A program made the translations under genes and the position numbers. From Syntrophobacteraceae bacterium (GTDB lineage: Bacteria > Desulfobacterota > Syntrophobacteria > Syntrophobacterales > Syntrophobacteraceae): 35,141 bases of DNA. A model generated the notes under the pieces. That model was not told the origin of the DNA and searched no databases. It saw only the letters and a list, made by a program, of their open reading frames with translations. Of this stretch, positions 8,755 to 17,637 are shown piece by piece; position 1 is the first letter of the stretch, and each line of letters begins with the position of its first letter. The stretch is from NCBI GenBank assembly GCA_003566995.1, contig PXBG01000121.1, forward strand, positions 1 through 35,141, given 5' to 3'.

Positions 8755-8772
8755 AAACCACACCGGTGGTTT
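8755..8772. promoter_or_regulatory. inverted repeat upstream of the carboxyltransferase promoter
   Basis: AAACCAC and GTGGTTT form a perfect 7-bp inverted repeat around ACCG in the 252-base gap between holC and the carboxyltransferase gene, 49 bases upstream of the -35 box at 8821. It has no T tract, so it is not a good terminator for dnaE-holC. An operator half-site pair is possible but unproven. Confidence 0.35.
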
Positions 8773-8820
8773 GTATAGCGAACAAAATAGCACTCCGCAT
8801 CAAGTGAGGGGGGAAAGCGC

Positions 8821-8848
8821 TTGACAACCCTCTCCCAGCCGCTAGAAT
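8821..8848 (+). promoter_or_regulatory. sigma-70-type promoter of the carboxyltransferase gene
   Basis: A consensus TTGACA at 8821-8826 and TAGAAT at 8843-8848 are separated by 16 bases, 67 bases upstream of the ATG at 8915. Together with the terminator at 10541-10580 this makes the carboxyltransferase a single-gene transcription unit. Confidence 0.7.
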
Positions 8849-8914
8849 GGCGCAAATTTGTTTTGATGGGGCAAACCGGGATTCATTCAATGTTGAAACG
8901 GAGGAGAAGCGCAA

Positions 8915-10468
8915 ATGGGAAAGACTGCTGAAAAACTGCAAGAGCTGCGGGAGCGGGAAGCGAAAATCAAGGAAATGGGTGGGCCCAAGGCCATTGCCAA
9001 AGTGCATGAACAAGGAAAGCTGACAGCCCGTGAACGTCTGGATTACTTCTTTGATCCTGGTACCTTCCGTGAATTGGACATGTTCGTCAAGCACAGAGGC
9101 ACTCTGTTCGGCATCGATAAAGTGGAAATTCCCGCCGACGGCGTCATCACCGGCTACGGCCTGGTGAACGGTCGTCAGGTTTTTGCTTTTGCCCAGGATT
9201 TCACGGCACGCGCAGGCAGTCTCGGTGAAATGCATGCCAAAAAAATCTGTAAGGTCATGGATTTGGCACTCAAATCCGGCAAGCCTTTCGTGGGTTTCAA
9301 CGACTCAGGCGGCGCCCGCATTCAGGAAGGTGTGGACTCTCTGGCAGGTTACGGGAACATCTTTTACCGGAACGCCATCTCATCCGGGGTTGTGCCTCAG
9401 ATTTCCGCCATCATGGGCCCCTGCGCCGGTGGTGCCGTTTATTCCCCCGCCATGACCGACTTTGTCCTCATGACAAAAAACACGGGCCTCATGTTCATCA
9501 CCGGCCCCGACGTCATTCGCTCCGTGCTGGGTGAAGTCATCACCCAGGAAGAACTGGGCGGAGCCATGACTCACAACACCAAGAGCGGTGTGGCTCATTT
9601 CGCCTGCGAAAACGATGCAGACAATATAGAGCAAATCAGGCGCCTTCTTTCTTTCTTCCCCGACAACAACATGGAAGATCCTCCCTTCGTCGACATGGGC
9701 GACAGCCCCACCCGTCTCTGTCCCGAACTGGACACCATCGTTCCCGACAGTCCCAGAGGTTCCTATGACATAAAAGATGTCATTCGTTCTGTGGTGGACA
9801 ACGGGGACTTCATGGAAGTTCACCAGTACTACGCCATGAACATGGTCGTTGGATTTGCCCGCCTGAACAACAAGAGCATCGGCATCATTGCCAACCAGCC
9901 CAAAGTGCTCGCTGGCTGTCTCGATTGCGATTCTTCCGACAAGGCCACCCGTTTCATCCGCTTCTGCGATGCCTTCAACATCCCCATGCTGACCATCGCC
10001 GATGTTCCCGGCTACCTCCCCGGCAAGAACCAGGAGTGGGGCGGAATCATTCGTCACGGCGCGAAACTGCTCTGGTGCTACTCGGAAGCGACCGTGCCCA
10101 AAGTCACCCTCGTCGTTCGCAAAGACTATGGCGGCTCCTACCTGGCCATGTGCTCCAAAGAGCTTGGCGGAGACATCACTTTGGCATGGCCCACCGCTGA
10201 AATCGCCGTTATGGGGGCTTCAGGCGCAGCCAACGTCATTTTCCGCAAGCAGATTGCGGAGGCGGATGACCCTGCAGCCAAGCGCGATGAAATCATCGCC
10301 GACTACGAAAAGCACCTGTGCAACCCTTACATTGCAGCTTCGCGCGGCTACATCGATGCGGTCATCATGCCCAATGAGACCCGGGCGCGCCTCATCGACA
10401 CCTTTGAGATGCTGGCCACCAAACGCGTCTCGCTGCCGCCCAAGAAGCATGGCAACATCCCCATGTAG
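8915..10468 (+). CDS. acyl-CoA carboxyltransferase (methylmalonyl/propionyl-CoA type, beta/12S-like)
   Basis: This 517-residue carboxyltransferase belongs to the biotin-dependent family that includes propionyl-CoA carboxylase beta, methylmalonyl-CoA decarboxylase alpha and the transcarboxylase 12S subunit. It moves carboxyl groups between biotin and propionyl-CoA/methylmalonyl-CoA. The N-terminal half has GKLTARERLDYFFDPGTF and the oxyanion loop FNDSGGARIQEGVDSLAGYG near residues 128-147. The C-terminal half has YGGSYLAMCSKELGGD near 405 and GASGAANVIFRKQI near 432. It ends KKHGNIPM, usual for this subgroup. GGAGGAG lies 7 bases before the ATG. No biotin carboxylase or biotin carrier gene is nearby, so the partners are encoded elsewhere. 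In propionate-oxidising Syntrophobacter relatives such an enzyme serves the methylmalonyl-CoA pathway. Which of the three activities it has cannot be read from the sequence. Confidence 0.93.
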   Translation: MGKTAEKLQELREREAKIKEMGGPKAIAKVHEQGKLTARERLDYFFDPGTFRELDMFVKHRGTLFGIDKVEIPADGVITGYGLVNGRQVFAFAQDFTARAGSLGEMHAKKICKVMDLALKSGKPFVGFNDSGGARIQEGVDSLAGYGNIFYRNAISSGVVPQISAIMGPCAGGAVYSPAMTDFVLMTKNTGLMFITGPDVIRSVLGEVITQEELGGAMTHNTKSGVAHFACENDADNIEQIRRLLSFFPDNNMEDPPFVDMGDSPTRLCPELDTIVPDSPRGSYDIKDVIRSVVDNGDFMEVHQYYAMNMVVGFARLNNKSIGIIANQPKVLAGCLDCDSSDKATRFIRFCDAFNIPMLTIADVPGYLPGKNQEWGGIIRHGAKLLWCYSEATVPKVTLVVRKDYGGSYLAMCSKELGGDITLAWPTAEIAVMGASGAANVIFRKQIAEADDPAAKRDEIIADYEKHLCNPYIAASRGYIDAVIMPNETRARLIDTFEMLATKRVSLPPKKHGNIPM

Positions 10469-10540
10469 CGGGGTTCCCTTTTCTTTTGTATCGCCCGGCT
10501 GACTCCCACTGAGCAGTGAAGGCGGATTTTGAACGTGGTG

Positions 10541-10580
10541 AAGCCCACTTTCCATTGAGGAAGGTGGGCTTTGCTTTTCT
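10541..10580 (+). terminator. intrinsic terminator of the carboxyltransferase gene
   Basis: AAGCCCACTTTCC (10541-10553) pairs with GGAAGGTGGGCTT (10559-10571), a 13-bp stem with one wobble pair and an ATTGA loop, followed by TGCTTTTCT. It lies 72 bases after the stop codon. The next gene starts only 24 bases beyond it, so that gene needs read-through or its own promoter. Confidence 0.85.
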
Positions 10581-10603
10581 CTGGAGTGATGGGGTGCGGA
10601 ACC

Positions 10604-11770
10604 ATGCTGACTCAAGAATTCACGGTTTGGCTGCGAAGCCTTCGCAGACATTTTCACCGGTATCCCGAATTGCGTTATGAAGAGAAAAAAACGGCATTCA
10701 AGATTGAAAATACGCTGAGGGAGCTGGGGGTGTCCTTTCAGAAGGGTGTGGGGGGAACGGGGGTTGTCGCCTCCATCGCAGCCAGAGAACCGGGAACTGT
10801 GAAGGCACTGCGGGCCGACATGGACGCTTTGCCCCTACAGGAAAGCACGCAACTGGAATACAGCTCCTGTCATGAGGGCATCATGCATGCCTGTGGTCAT
10901 GACGGACACATGGCCATTGCCCTTGGGGTGGCCAGGTGGCTGAAGGAAAACCACTGGGAAGATTGGGGGAGGGGGAAGGTTCTCATATTTTTTCAGCCGG
11001 CAGAAGAGGGTGGGGCGGGAGCCAGGGCCATGATCGAGGATGGAGTTCTTCATCATGACGCTCCCGAAGTGATTTTTGCAGGTCACCTGCACCCGGAGCT
11101 TCCCACCGGGCATATTGGCATGTCTCCCTCAGTGAGCCATGCAGCCTGCGACAACTTCTCCCTGCGTGTCGAGGGAAAAGGGGGGCATGGGGCGCATCCT
11201 GATCTGTGCCGGGATCCCATTGTGGCTGCGTGCCATTTCGTCAGCATGCTGCAGACTGTGGTCAGCCGAAGCGTTCCACCGCAGGAGAGCGCAGTGCTCT
11301 CTGTCGGTCGTATTCAGGGAGGAACGGCTTCGAACATCATTCCCCATGAGGTGCAAATGGAGGGCACCCTGAGGACGCTGAGTGAAACAGTGCGAAGGGC
11401 AGCCCTTGAGCGACTGGTCCGCTTGGTGGAAGGCCTTGAAAAGTCCTTTGAAGTGAGAGGGGAGCTGCAAATTCTTCCGGGCTACCCCCTTGTGGTCAAT
11501 GATTCCAAAGTGGTCGAGTTTGTGAAAGCCTGCGCGGAGCGGCTGCCCCATGGGTTCACTGTTCACCTGGAACCCCCGAGCATGGGATCGGAGGATTTCG
11601 CCTATTTTCTGCAAAAGGTTCCGGGAGCCCTCATTCGGCTGGGCTGTCATGATCCCGGAGCGGGATTTTCCCATGGACTCCACTCTCCATACTTTGATTT
11701 TGATGAAACGGTGCTGGATTTGGGCGTCATTCTCTTTTCAAATTTGCTCACTCGCTGGAGCCGTGTCTGA
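10604..11770 (+). CDS. M20 family amidohydrolase (N-acyl-amino-acid/hippurate hydrolase-like)
   Basis: This is a zinc- or manganese-dependent amidohydrolase of the M20D subgroup (hippurate, N-acetyl-diaminopimelate and IAA-amino-acid hydrolases), which cleaves an acyl group from an amino acid. Metal-binding motifs are visible: HRYPELRYEE near the N-terminus, HACGHDGH at about residues 95-102, FQPAEEGG near 131 and GHLHPELPTG near 166. A dimerisation lid (GKGGHGAHPDLCRDP) and the late SMGSEDFAYF motif follow. With the ATG at 10604 the protein has 388 residues, normal for the family. In-frame starts at 10571 (TTG, inside the terminator) and 10589 (ATG) are less likely. The substrate cannot be told. 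It converges with the minus-strand gene 26 bases downstream. Confidence 0.9.
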   Translation: MLTQEFTVWLRSLRRHFHRYPELRYEEKKTAFKIENTLRELGVSFQKGVGGTGVVASIAAREPGTVKALRADMDALPLQESTQLEYSSCHEGIMHACGHDGHMAIALGVARWLKENHWEDWGRGKVLIFFQPAEEGGAGARAMIEDGVLHHDAPEVIFAGHLHPELPTGHIGMSPSVSHAACDNFSLRVEGKGGHGAHPDLCRDPIVAACHFVSMLQTVVSRSVPPQESAVLSVGRIQGGTASNIIPHEVQMEGTLRTLSETVRRAALERLVRLVEGLEKSFEVRGELQILPGYPLVVNDSKVVEFVKACAERLPHGFTVHLEPPSMGSEDFAYFLQKVPGALIRLGCHDPGAGFSHGLHSPYFDFDETVLDLGVILFSNLLTRWSRV

Positions 11771-11796
11771 TTCAGTGGACCGGATCCGCTGGCGCC

Positions 11797-12294
11797 CTAA
11801 ACGGGGGAGGTTTCCACCTTCTCGGCAATGTCGAACCGTTTGCCTTGAATGATCAGATAAAAAGTCTCCTCATCGTCGGTGACCTGGAGGTGACGCGTGA
11901 GTTCATAATAGGCGGTTTTGCCGAACTTGGCTTTCAGCCGGCGGGGTGTGGCAAGGCAATAGAGGGAATTTTTGTTGACAGTTTCCAGGGTTTCGGCTGC
12001 GAGAGTTTCCCGCCGGCCATCGGTGAGTTCAATTTGAACGTGAAGCAACTGCTCCGCCGAATCCAAAGCCACATGGATGCAATGGACGAAAAGGGGGGCG
12101 TCCATGACCTGCACGCCATGCTCCTCCCCTTCACACCGGATGACATAAGAGCCCTGGCCCGTTTGATGGATCGAACGGCTCAGCACCCTCAAAACATCCC
12201 GGTCCTCCACGGGAATGCCTTCGCAGAACCAGTCACCGTGTTCATCGATGAGATACCGATAGGAGTGTTGCTGCCTTTTTTTCTCCTGCTTCAT
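11797..12294 (-). CDS. small conserved protein, DUF1285-like
   Basis: I do not recognise a function. The 165-residue soluble protein starts with a charged MKQEKKRQQHSYRYLIDEHG, then GDWFCEGIPVEDRDVLRVLS and YVIRCEGEEHGVQVMDAPLF. The pattern 'dG-Wf-eG-pI-r' followed by 'V-DaPlfV' resembles DUF1285, a small beta-rich family of unknown role. Codon use is like that of its neighbours. The ATG at 12294 is chosen because the upstream extension to 12411 (39 residues) is Pro/Arg/His-rich and unlike the rest; AGGA lies 11 bases upstream. It is downstream of the Dabb gene by 100 bases and converges with the M20 gene. Confidence 0.7.
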   Translation of the reverse strand: MKQEKKRQQHSYRYLIDEHGDWFCEGIPVEDRDVLRVLSRSIHQTGQGSYVIRCEGEEHGVQVMDAPLFVHCIHVALDSAEQLLHVQIELTDGRRETLAAETLETVNKNSLYCLATPRRLKAKFGKTAYYELTRHLQVTDDEETFYLIIQGKRFDIAEKVETSPV

Positions 12295-12394
12295 GCCAGG
12301 GTTTTTCCTTTGTTTCCATCCATGGGAGAAGGGGCGCCGAAAGTGTGCGGGGCTCGGTGCCGTGCTCTTGAGGGCCGGGGTCCTTAGATTGCAC

Positions 12395-12691
12395 TCATGC
12401 CCTGATTTCAAAATCCACGGCCAGGATGTTTTCGCTGGCCGCCCTCACCTTGCTCACGACCTTCTGGTGTTCGGGATGGACCTGATAGCGCTCCAGCGCC
12501 TCCAGATCATCAAAGGCTGACACCAGGGCAAAGTCATAGGACCGTTCCGATCGAATCACATCACGTCCGAACTGGAACTCTCGAATTTCTTCGATGGCAC
12601 CAGGCAGTGCGGCCAGACTTTTTTCCAGATCGGTGATCTGTGAATCGGTCACTCCCTCTTTGAATTTCATGAAAACGACGTGTTTCAGCAT
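12395..12691 (-). CDS. Dabb (stress-responsive alpha/beta barrel) domain protein
   Basis: This 98-residue protein is a single Dabb domain, a ferredoxin-like dimeric barrel fold. It opens MLKHVVFMKFKEGVTDSQI, has the helix LEKSLAALPGAIEEIREFQF, then YDFALVSAFDDLEALERYQV and HPEHQKVVSKV, all in the family order. Bacterial members are mostly of unknown function; some relatives are cyclases or stress proteins. I use the second ATG (12691), 9 bases from GAGGAG; the first ATG (12697) is only 3 bases from it. It lies 90 bases downstream of selB on the same strand. Confidence 0.88.
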   Translation of the reverse strand: MLKHVVFMKFKEGVTDSQITDLEKSLAALPGAIEEIREFQFGRDVIRSERSYDFALVSAFDDLEALERYQVHPEHQKVVSKVRAASENILAVDFEIRA

Positions 12692-12781
12692 GAACATTTT
12701 CTCCTCATTCCTTGGGGGTTGAGATCTTGAGGTGCGGGGAAAATCAGCTGTTTTATGAGAATCATTTCCTGGTGGTTTGTT

Positions 12782-14707
12782 TCAGGAACTTTTTCCCTCC
12801 CTCAATTTCCTCGAATCCCCGATCCGGATGGTGATGCGTTGCGCATCGAAGTGTTCAAGGAGGGGGATGGTGTACTTGCGGCTCACCTGGATCATGTCTT
12901 TGAACTGGGAGGTGGTGATTTCCCCCTTTTCTTTCAAAAACTCCACGAGCTGGTTTTGCAACGCTCCCAGATTGTCCCGGTGAAAGTACATGTCTTCTTT
13001 CACTTTCACCAGAATGCCCTTGGAGAGCATCCATTGCAGAATGTCCTGATGCTGCCTTGGAGTTCCGGGAAGTTTTGGTGAAAGCTCCCTGAAAAAAGGC
13101 ACCTGCAGCCCCGATTCCCTGAAAACCTTTTCGATCTCCAGACGAATGGAATCCTCACTTTCCGACAGGTCCACCTTGTGAGACGTGAGGCGGACCCACT
13201 CCTTTTCCTGAAGGAGCAAGTCCTCCTCGGCCAGGAGCCGAAGCACGTAGTTGTAGAGCTTCACCTCAACGGGCTTGGGCATTTGCGCCAGAAGCTCCTC
13301 TTTGAGCATGCCCTTTTTGAGAGGAAACCGCTGGTGATAGGAGGAAAGCTGATCTGTGATTTCCTGTTTGAGATCTTCCAGGGAATCCCAGTGCAGCATG
13401 CGGCGGTTTTCTCTGTCGTAGAAAACGATCTGCCTTTGGCTGACAAACTTGGGAAGGGATCTTTCCATTGCCCTGGATGAGACGTTGGCCCGTATTCTCA
13501 GCTGCTCTTCGGACACTCCAAACCACCCGGAGTCCTTCACATGCCAGAGAATTATTTCCGGTTCGTCATTGCTCATAAGAGTCTCCAGGGCCTTGGAGGC
13601 CTTGATTTTATCCTGGCCCTTGTGCTTCCTGGGAAGGGGGTGAAGGATGGCTCCGCCCCCAATGGTTTGCACGGGCGAATAGGAGCGCAGGACGAAACGG
13701 TCTCCTCTCAAAACTCCCACAGGATGGTCCAGCCGGATCTGGACAAACGTCCCTTCCCCTGCCTCCAGTTGTTCACGGTCGAGGAGCACGGCGGTGCCAA
13801 GGTGTTCCGCGGTCCCCGTGTGAAACCTCACCTTGGATCGGTTCTTGAGAGGCCGGGGAGCGCTGGCGAGCATTTCCAGGTGCACATCGACCATGTGGGT
13901 GGTGACCAGTGCTCCCGGTGACGCCACCACGTTTCCCCTTTGAATGAGTTCTCTTTCCATTCCTTGAAGGTTGATGGCAGTGCGCTGGCCGGAGAAGATC
14001 TCCTGCACATCGTGGCCGTGCACCTGCAGACCTCTCACCTTGCTTTTTTTCTCCTGCGGATAGATGATGACCGGATCTCCAACCCTGAGCCTTCCCGAGA
14101 GGCTGGTGCCCGTCGCCACCGTTCCAAACCCGCGCATGGTGAACACGCGGTCCACGGGGAGCCGGAAAGGGCCATCGGAGCTGCGCATCTCACTCTGGGC
14201 CACCATGGTGTTCAAGAGTTCCCTCAGTTCGGGAATGCCTTCTCCCGTCGCCGCAGACACAGGGAAAATGGTGCACCCTTCCAGGAAAGTCCCTTCCAGA
14301 AACTTTGAGGTGTCCTCTTTGACCATTTCAATCCAGTCAGGGTCATCCACCAAATCCATCTTTGTGAGCACCACGAAGCCCCGTTTGACACGGAGGATTT
14401 CGCAGATCTCGAGGTGCTCCCGGGTTTGGGGCATGACTCCCTCATCGGCGGCAATCACAAGGGCCACAAGGTCGATGCCGCTGGCGCCGGCGACCATGTG
14501 TTTCACAAACTTTTCATGCCCCGGCACATCGACGATGCCCAGCCGGTCGCCCGAGGGCAAGTCGAGATGGGCAAAGCCCAGTTCGATGGTGATTCCCCGG
14601 AGTTTTTCCTCTTTGAGCCGATCCGTGTCCATCCCCGTCAAGGCTCTGATGAGAGACGTCTTTCCGTGATCGATGTGGCCGGCTGTTCCCAAAATGATCT
14701 GTTTCAT
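12782..14707 (-). CDS. selB: selenocysteine-specific elongation factor SelB
   Basis: SelB delivers selenocysteyl-tRNA to UGA codons marked by a SECIS hairpin. The 641-residue protein has an EF-Tu-like G domain with GHIDHGKT (10-17), the switch segment [26 protein letters not shown] (60-67) and TKMD (115-118). Translation-barrel domains follow, with [19 protein letters not shown] typical of SelB. The C-terminal third consists of winged helices, ending with [20 protein letters not shown], which binds the mRNA hairpin. [10 protein letters not shown] and the full length separate it from EF-Tu. No selA, selD or tRNA-Sec is in the window. The presence of selB implies that the organism makes selenoproteins, such as formate dehydrogenases or hydrogenases. 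Confidence 0.97.
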   Translation of the reverse strand: MKQIILGTAGHIDHGKTSLIRALTGMDTDRLKEEKLRGITIELGFAHLDLPSGDRLGIVDVPGHEKFVKHMVAGASGIDLVALVIAADEGVMPQTREHLEICEILRVKRGFVVLTKMDLVDDPDWIEMVKEDTSKFLEGTFLEGCTIFPVSAATGEGIPELRELLNTMVAQSEMRSSDGPFRLPVDRVFTMRGFGTVATGTSLSGRLRVGDPVIIYPQEKKSKVRGLQVHGHDVQEIFSGQRTAINLQGMERELIQRGNVVASPGALVTTHMVDVHLEMLASAPRPLKNRSKVRFHTGTAEHLGTAVLLDREQLEAGEGTFVQIRLDHPVGVLRGDRFVLRSYSPVQTIGGGAILHPLPRKHKGQDKIKASKALETLMSNDEPEIILWHVKDSGWFGVSEEQLRIRANVSSRAMERSLPKFVSQRQIVFYDRENRRMLHWDSLEDLKQEITDQLSSYHQRFPLKKGMLKEELLAQMPKPVEVKLYNYVLRLLAEEDLLLQEKEWVRLTSHKVDLSESEDSIRLEIEKVFRESGLQVPFFRELSPKLPGTPRQHQDILQWMLSKGILVKVKEDMYFHRDNLGALQNQLVEFLKEKGEITTSQFKDMIQVSRKYTIPLLEHFDAQRITIRIGDSRKLREGKSS

Positions 14708-14880
14708 GAACCTGCCTTTATGCCCCGAGCTTGTGGCCGCAATGAAATCATGGTCAGTTGGATATTGATTAGGGAGAGATGCCTGAGGCGCCGGAAGCTT
14801 TCAGGACAGGTCTGGCCTCCTGAACGAATTTGGTCCGGGACTGCTTGCCCAGGCGATGGGTCCCTGGTAAGGCGAATGTT

Positions 14881-14910
14881 AAGTTATCAAAAGGGCCATA
14901 TTCTCTTCAA
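14881..14910 (-). promoter_or_regulatory. possible selB promoter
   Basis: On the minus strand TTGAAG (14910-14905) and TAACTT (14886-14881) are separated by 18 bases, about 170 bases upstream of the selB ATG. The match to consensus is moderate and the leader would be long, so this is tentative. Confidence 0.35.
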
Positions 14911-14997
14911 GGGCTTTCCAGGCAATGGCGCATTTTCTCCCTTCCCGCATTTGCTTTTTCCTTTCCGCTGGCCTCCCCATCTGCATCTTGAAATCTT

Positions 14998-15026
14998 TTG
15001 ACAAGCCGTTTTGTGTCGTATATTTT
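14998..15026 (+). promoter_or_regulatory. sigma-70-type promoter of the aminotransferase-hom-apgM operon
   Basis: TTGACA at 14998-15003 and TATTTT at 15021-15026 are spaced by exactly 17 bases, 26 bases before the ATG. AGGGGA precedes the start codon at normal distance. Confidence 0.7.
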
Positions 15027-15052
15027 CACTGGTTTAAACAAGGGGACAAGCC

Positions 15053-16240
15053 ATGAACTTCAATATAGCACAACGCAGCCGAATGAATCGACTGCCACCT
15101 TATGTGTTTGCCCAGGTCAATGCGCTCAAAATGGAAAGGCGCCGGGCAGGAGAGGACATCATTGACCTGGGGATGGGAAATCCAGACATACCCGCCCCCG
15201 GACACATCATAGACAAGCTGGTGGAAGCCGCGCAGAAACCGCACAATCACCGCTATTCCGCCTCGCGGGGCATCACCAAACTGCGGGAGGCCATTTGCGA
15301 GTGGTACGGCCGACGCTACGGAGTGAGTCTCGATCCGGAGCGGGAAGCGGTGGTGACCATAGGTGCCAAAGAGGGACTCTCTCACCTGGTGCTCGTTCTC
15401 GTGAGCCCCGGGGACGTGGTTTTCTCACCCAATCCCACTTACCCCATCCATCCCTACTCGGCCATCATTGCGGGAGGGGACGTGCGATCCATTCCCATCG
15501 GCCCTGACCGGGACTTTATGGCCGATCTGGCCACGGCCACCAAGCAGACATGGCCGCGCCCCAGACTTCTGATCATTTCCTTTCCGCACAACCCCACGAC
15601 CATGGTGGTGGATCATGAGTTTTTTAAAAAGATAGTTGATTTTGCAAAAGAAAACCAGATGATGGTTGTGCATGATCTCGCTTATGCCGATTTGGTCTTT
15701 GATGGCTATGAAGCACCCAGCTTTTTGCAGGTGGAGGGAGCGAGGGATGTGGGCGTCGAGTTTTTTTCCATGTCCAAAAGCTACAGCATGGCAGGGTGGC
15801 GTGTGGGTTTTTGCGTGGGCAACGAGGAAATGGTGGGCGCACTCACCCGTATCAAAAGTTATCTGGACTATGGGGTTTTTCAGCCCATACAGATCGCGGC
15901 GACGGTCGCCCTGAAAAGTGATCAGTCCTGTGTGAGTGAAATCAACGCGGTCTATCAGTCACGCCGGGATGTTCTCGTGGAGGGCCTCAACCGCCTTGGG
16001 TGGTATGTGGAGAAACCCCGGGGCACCATGTTCGTGTGGGCGCCGATTCCTGAACCCTTCAGGCATATGGGATCCCTGGGTTTTTCCAAGTTTCTCATCG
16101 AGGAAGCCAAGGTGGCCGTTTCACCTGGGTTGGGATTTGGGGAGTACGGCGATGAACACGTCCGTTTCGCACTGGTCGAAAACGAGCAGCGCACCAGGCA
16201 GGCTGTTCGCGGTCTGCGTCGGGCTCTGCATCTCGGGTGA
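15053..16240 (+). CDS. class I/II PLP aminotransferase, alanine transaminase (AlaC)-like
   Basis: This 395-residue fold-type I aminotransferase probably interconverts alanine and pyruvate with glutamate/2-oxoglutarate; a related aspartate or LL-diaminopimelate specificity cannot be excluded. It begins [20 protein letters not shown] and [14 protein letters not shown], typical of the AlaC group. It has [16 protein letters not shown], the [10 protein letters not shown] turn, SFPHNPTT, and the PLP-binding lysine K242 in [17 protein letters not shown]. The C-terminal arginine for the substrate carboxylate lies in [13 protein letters not shown]. It is first in an apparent operon with homoserine dehydrogenase 36 bases downstream, a neighbourhood seen in other Desulfobacterota. 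Confidence 0.92.
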   Translation: MNFNIAQRSRMNRLPPYVFAQVNALKMERRRAGEDIIDLGMGNPDIPAPGHIIDKLVEAAQKPHNHRYSASRGITKLREAICEWYGRRYGVSLDPEREAVVTIGAKEGLSHLVLVLVSPGDVVFSPNPTYPIHPYSAIIAGGDVRSIPIGPDRDFMADLATATKQTWPRPRLLIISFPHNPTTMVVDHEFFKKIVDFAKENQMMVVHDLAYADLVFDGYEAPSFLQVEGARDVGVEFFSMSKSYSMAGWRVGFCVGNEEMVGALTRIKSYLDYGVFQPIQIAATVALKSDQSCVSEINAVYQSRRDVLVEGLNRLGWYVEKPRGTMFVWAPIPEPFRHMGSLGFSKFLIEEAKVAVSPGLGFGEYGDEHVRFALVENEQRTRQAVRGLRRALHLG

Positions 16241-16276
16241 TCCAAACAATAACGCTGCAAAATCTCAGAGGGTTAA

Positions 16277-17599
16277 ATGGCTGCCATTGGTGTCGGGTTG
16301 ATCGGGTGGGGAACAGTGGGGTGCGGAATGATTCAGACACTCCATGACAATGCCAGGGTCATTGAAAACCGCCTGGGTGTGCCTCTCAGGCTCGTGAAGG
16401 TGGCTGATCTGGATTTGGAACGGACGAGGCCCGTCCATGTTTCAGAAGAATTGCTCACCACAAACGTTTCGGAAGTGCTCGACGATCGGGAAATTCATGT
16501 GGTGGTGGAGTTGATGGGAGGGTTGGGTGCTGCCAGGACCCTCATTCTGCAGGCCCTTGAAAGGGGCAAGCATGTGGTCACCGCCAACAAGGCTCTCCTT
16601 GCCCATCATGGCAATGAGCTGTTCGAAGCAGCCCGAAAAAACAAAAGAACCATTGCATTCGAAGCGTCTGTGGGGGGGGGCATTCCCATCATCAAGTCCT
16701 TGAGGGAGGGTCTTGCGGGCAATCAGATCGACACCATTTTTGGCATACTCAACGGTACGGCCAACTACATCCTCACCCGCATGACCGAAGGCGGACTCAG
16801 TTTTGACGCCGCCCTCGGGGAGGCCAAAGCGAAGGGGTATGCGGAGGCGGATCCAACCCTGGACATTGAAGGAATGGACACAGCGCACAAACTGGCCATT
16901 GTGGGGGCACTCTCCTTTGGAACGCCCATTCACCTGGATCAGGTTTACGTGGAGGGCATTTCCGCCATCGATCCCCTGGACATTCAGTTTGGAGAGGAGT
17001 TTGGCTACCAGCTGAAGCTTCTGGCCATTGCCCGTCATCATGGGGGACGGATCGAAATGCGGGTCCATCCCACCTTTATACCCCGAAGCCACATCCTTGC
17101 AGGCGTGAAAGATGCCTACAACGCAGTTCACATTCATGGAAACTCCGTGGGCAACATCATGCTCTACGGAATGGGGGCGGGAATGCTTCCCACGGGAAGT
17201 GCCATCGTGGCGGATCTCATGGACCTGTCACGGGACATGCTTTTCAATCTCCACGAACGCATTCCGTCGCTGGCCTTTTTGCCCGACCGGGTTCAGGAGA
17301 TCCCCATCAGGCCCATTTCCGACACGGTCACCTGCTACTATTTCCGTTTTTCCGCAGTGGATCGTCCGGGAGTTCTTTCCAGGATTGCCGGAATTCTTGC
17401 TTCCTATGGCATCAGTGTCGCCGCTGTCATTCAAAAAGGCCGGGAGATAGAGGGGGGAGTGCCCATCGTGATGCTCACCCACGAAGCGGTGGAAAGCAGT
17501 GTTCGAAGGGCACTGGAAGAGATCGATCAGCTGGACATGGTCCTTGCGCCCACTCAGTCCATACGCATCGAAGATCAGGATCTGGACAGCATCTCCTGA
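16277..17599 (+). CDS. hom: homoserine dehydrogenase with C-terminal ACT domain
   Basis: The enzyme reduces aspartate semialdehyde to homoserine, the branch point to threonine and methionine. The 440-residue protein has the N-terminal NAD(P)-binding GVGLIGWGTVGCGMIQTL, then VVELMGGLGAARTLILQALE and VVTANKALLAHHG. The catalytic-domain motifs GGGIPIIKSLREGL, NGTANYILTRM and EADPTLDIEGMDTAHKL follow. From about residue 355 there is an ACT domain (VDRPGVLSRIAGILASYGIS), which suggests feedback regulation by threonine. AGAGGG lies 5 bases before the ATG. It sits between the aminotransferase (36 bases) and the ApgM protein (38 bases). Confidence 0.97.
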   Translation: MAAIGVGLIGWGTVGCGMIQTLHDNARVIENRLGVPLRLVKVADLDLERTRPVHVSEELLTTNVSEVLDDREIHVVVELMGGLGAARTLILQALERGKHVVTANKALLAHHGNELFEAARKNKRTIAFEASVGGGIPIIKSLREGLAGNQIDTIFGILNGTANYILTRMTEGGLSFDAALGEAKAKGYAEADPTLDIEGMDTAHKLAIVGALSFGTPIHLDQVYVEGISAIDPLDIQFGEEFGYQLKLLAIARHHGGRIEMRVHPTFIPRSHILAGVKDAYNAVHIHGNSVGNIMLYGMGAGMLPTGSAIVADLMDLSRDMLFNLHERIPSLAFLPDRVQEIPIRPISDTVTCYYFRFSAVDRPGVLSRIAGILASYGISVAAVIQKGREIEGGVPIVMLTHEAVESSVRRALEEIDQLDMVLAPTQSIRIEDQDLDSIS

Positions 17600-17637
17600 G
17601 GAACCCCTTGTTATGGAAAGCTTTTTGAGGGTCAACT

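Larger units (their letters stand above)
14708..15052. other. selB/aminotransferase divergent intergenic region
   Basis: The 345 bases separate divergent genes and hold a good plus-strand promoter (14998-15026) and a weak minus-strand one (14881-14910). I looked for a tRNA-Sec gene here because of selB and found no cloverleaf. No other RNA gene or coding frame was recognised in the middle part (about 14710-14870). Confidence 0.5.

Noticed and set aside
11763-11796. Possible bidirectional terminator between the convergent M20 and DUF1285-like genes
   Set aside because: CAGTGGA-CCGGA-TCCGCTG can form 7 bp with one wobble, but neither strand has a T tract.
14708-14997. Possible tRNA-Sec gene upstream of selB
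   Set aside because: No TTCAAA-type anticodon loop, long variable arm or cloverleaf could be drawn on either strand.
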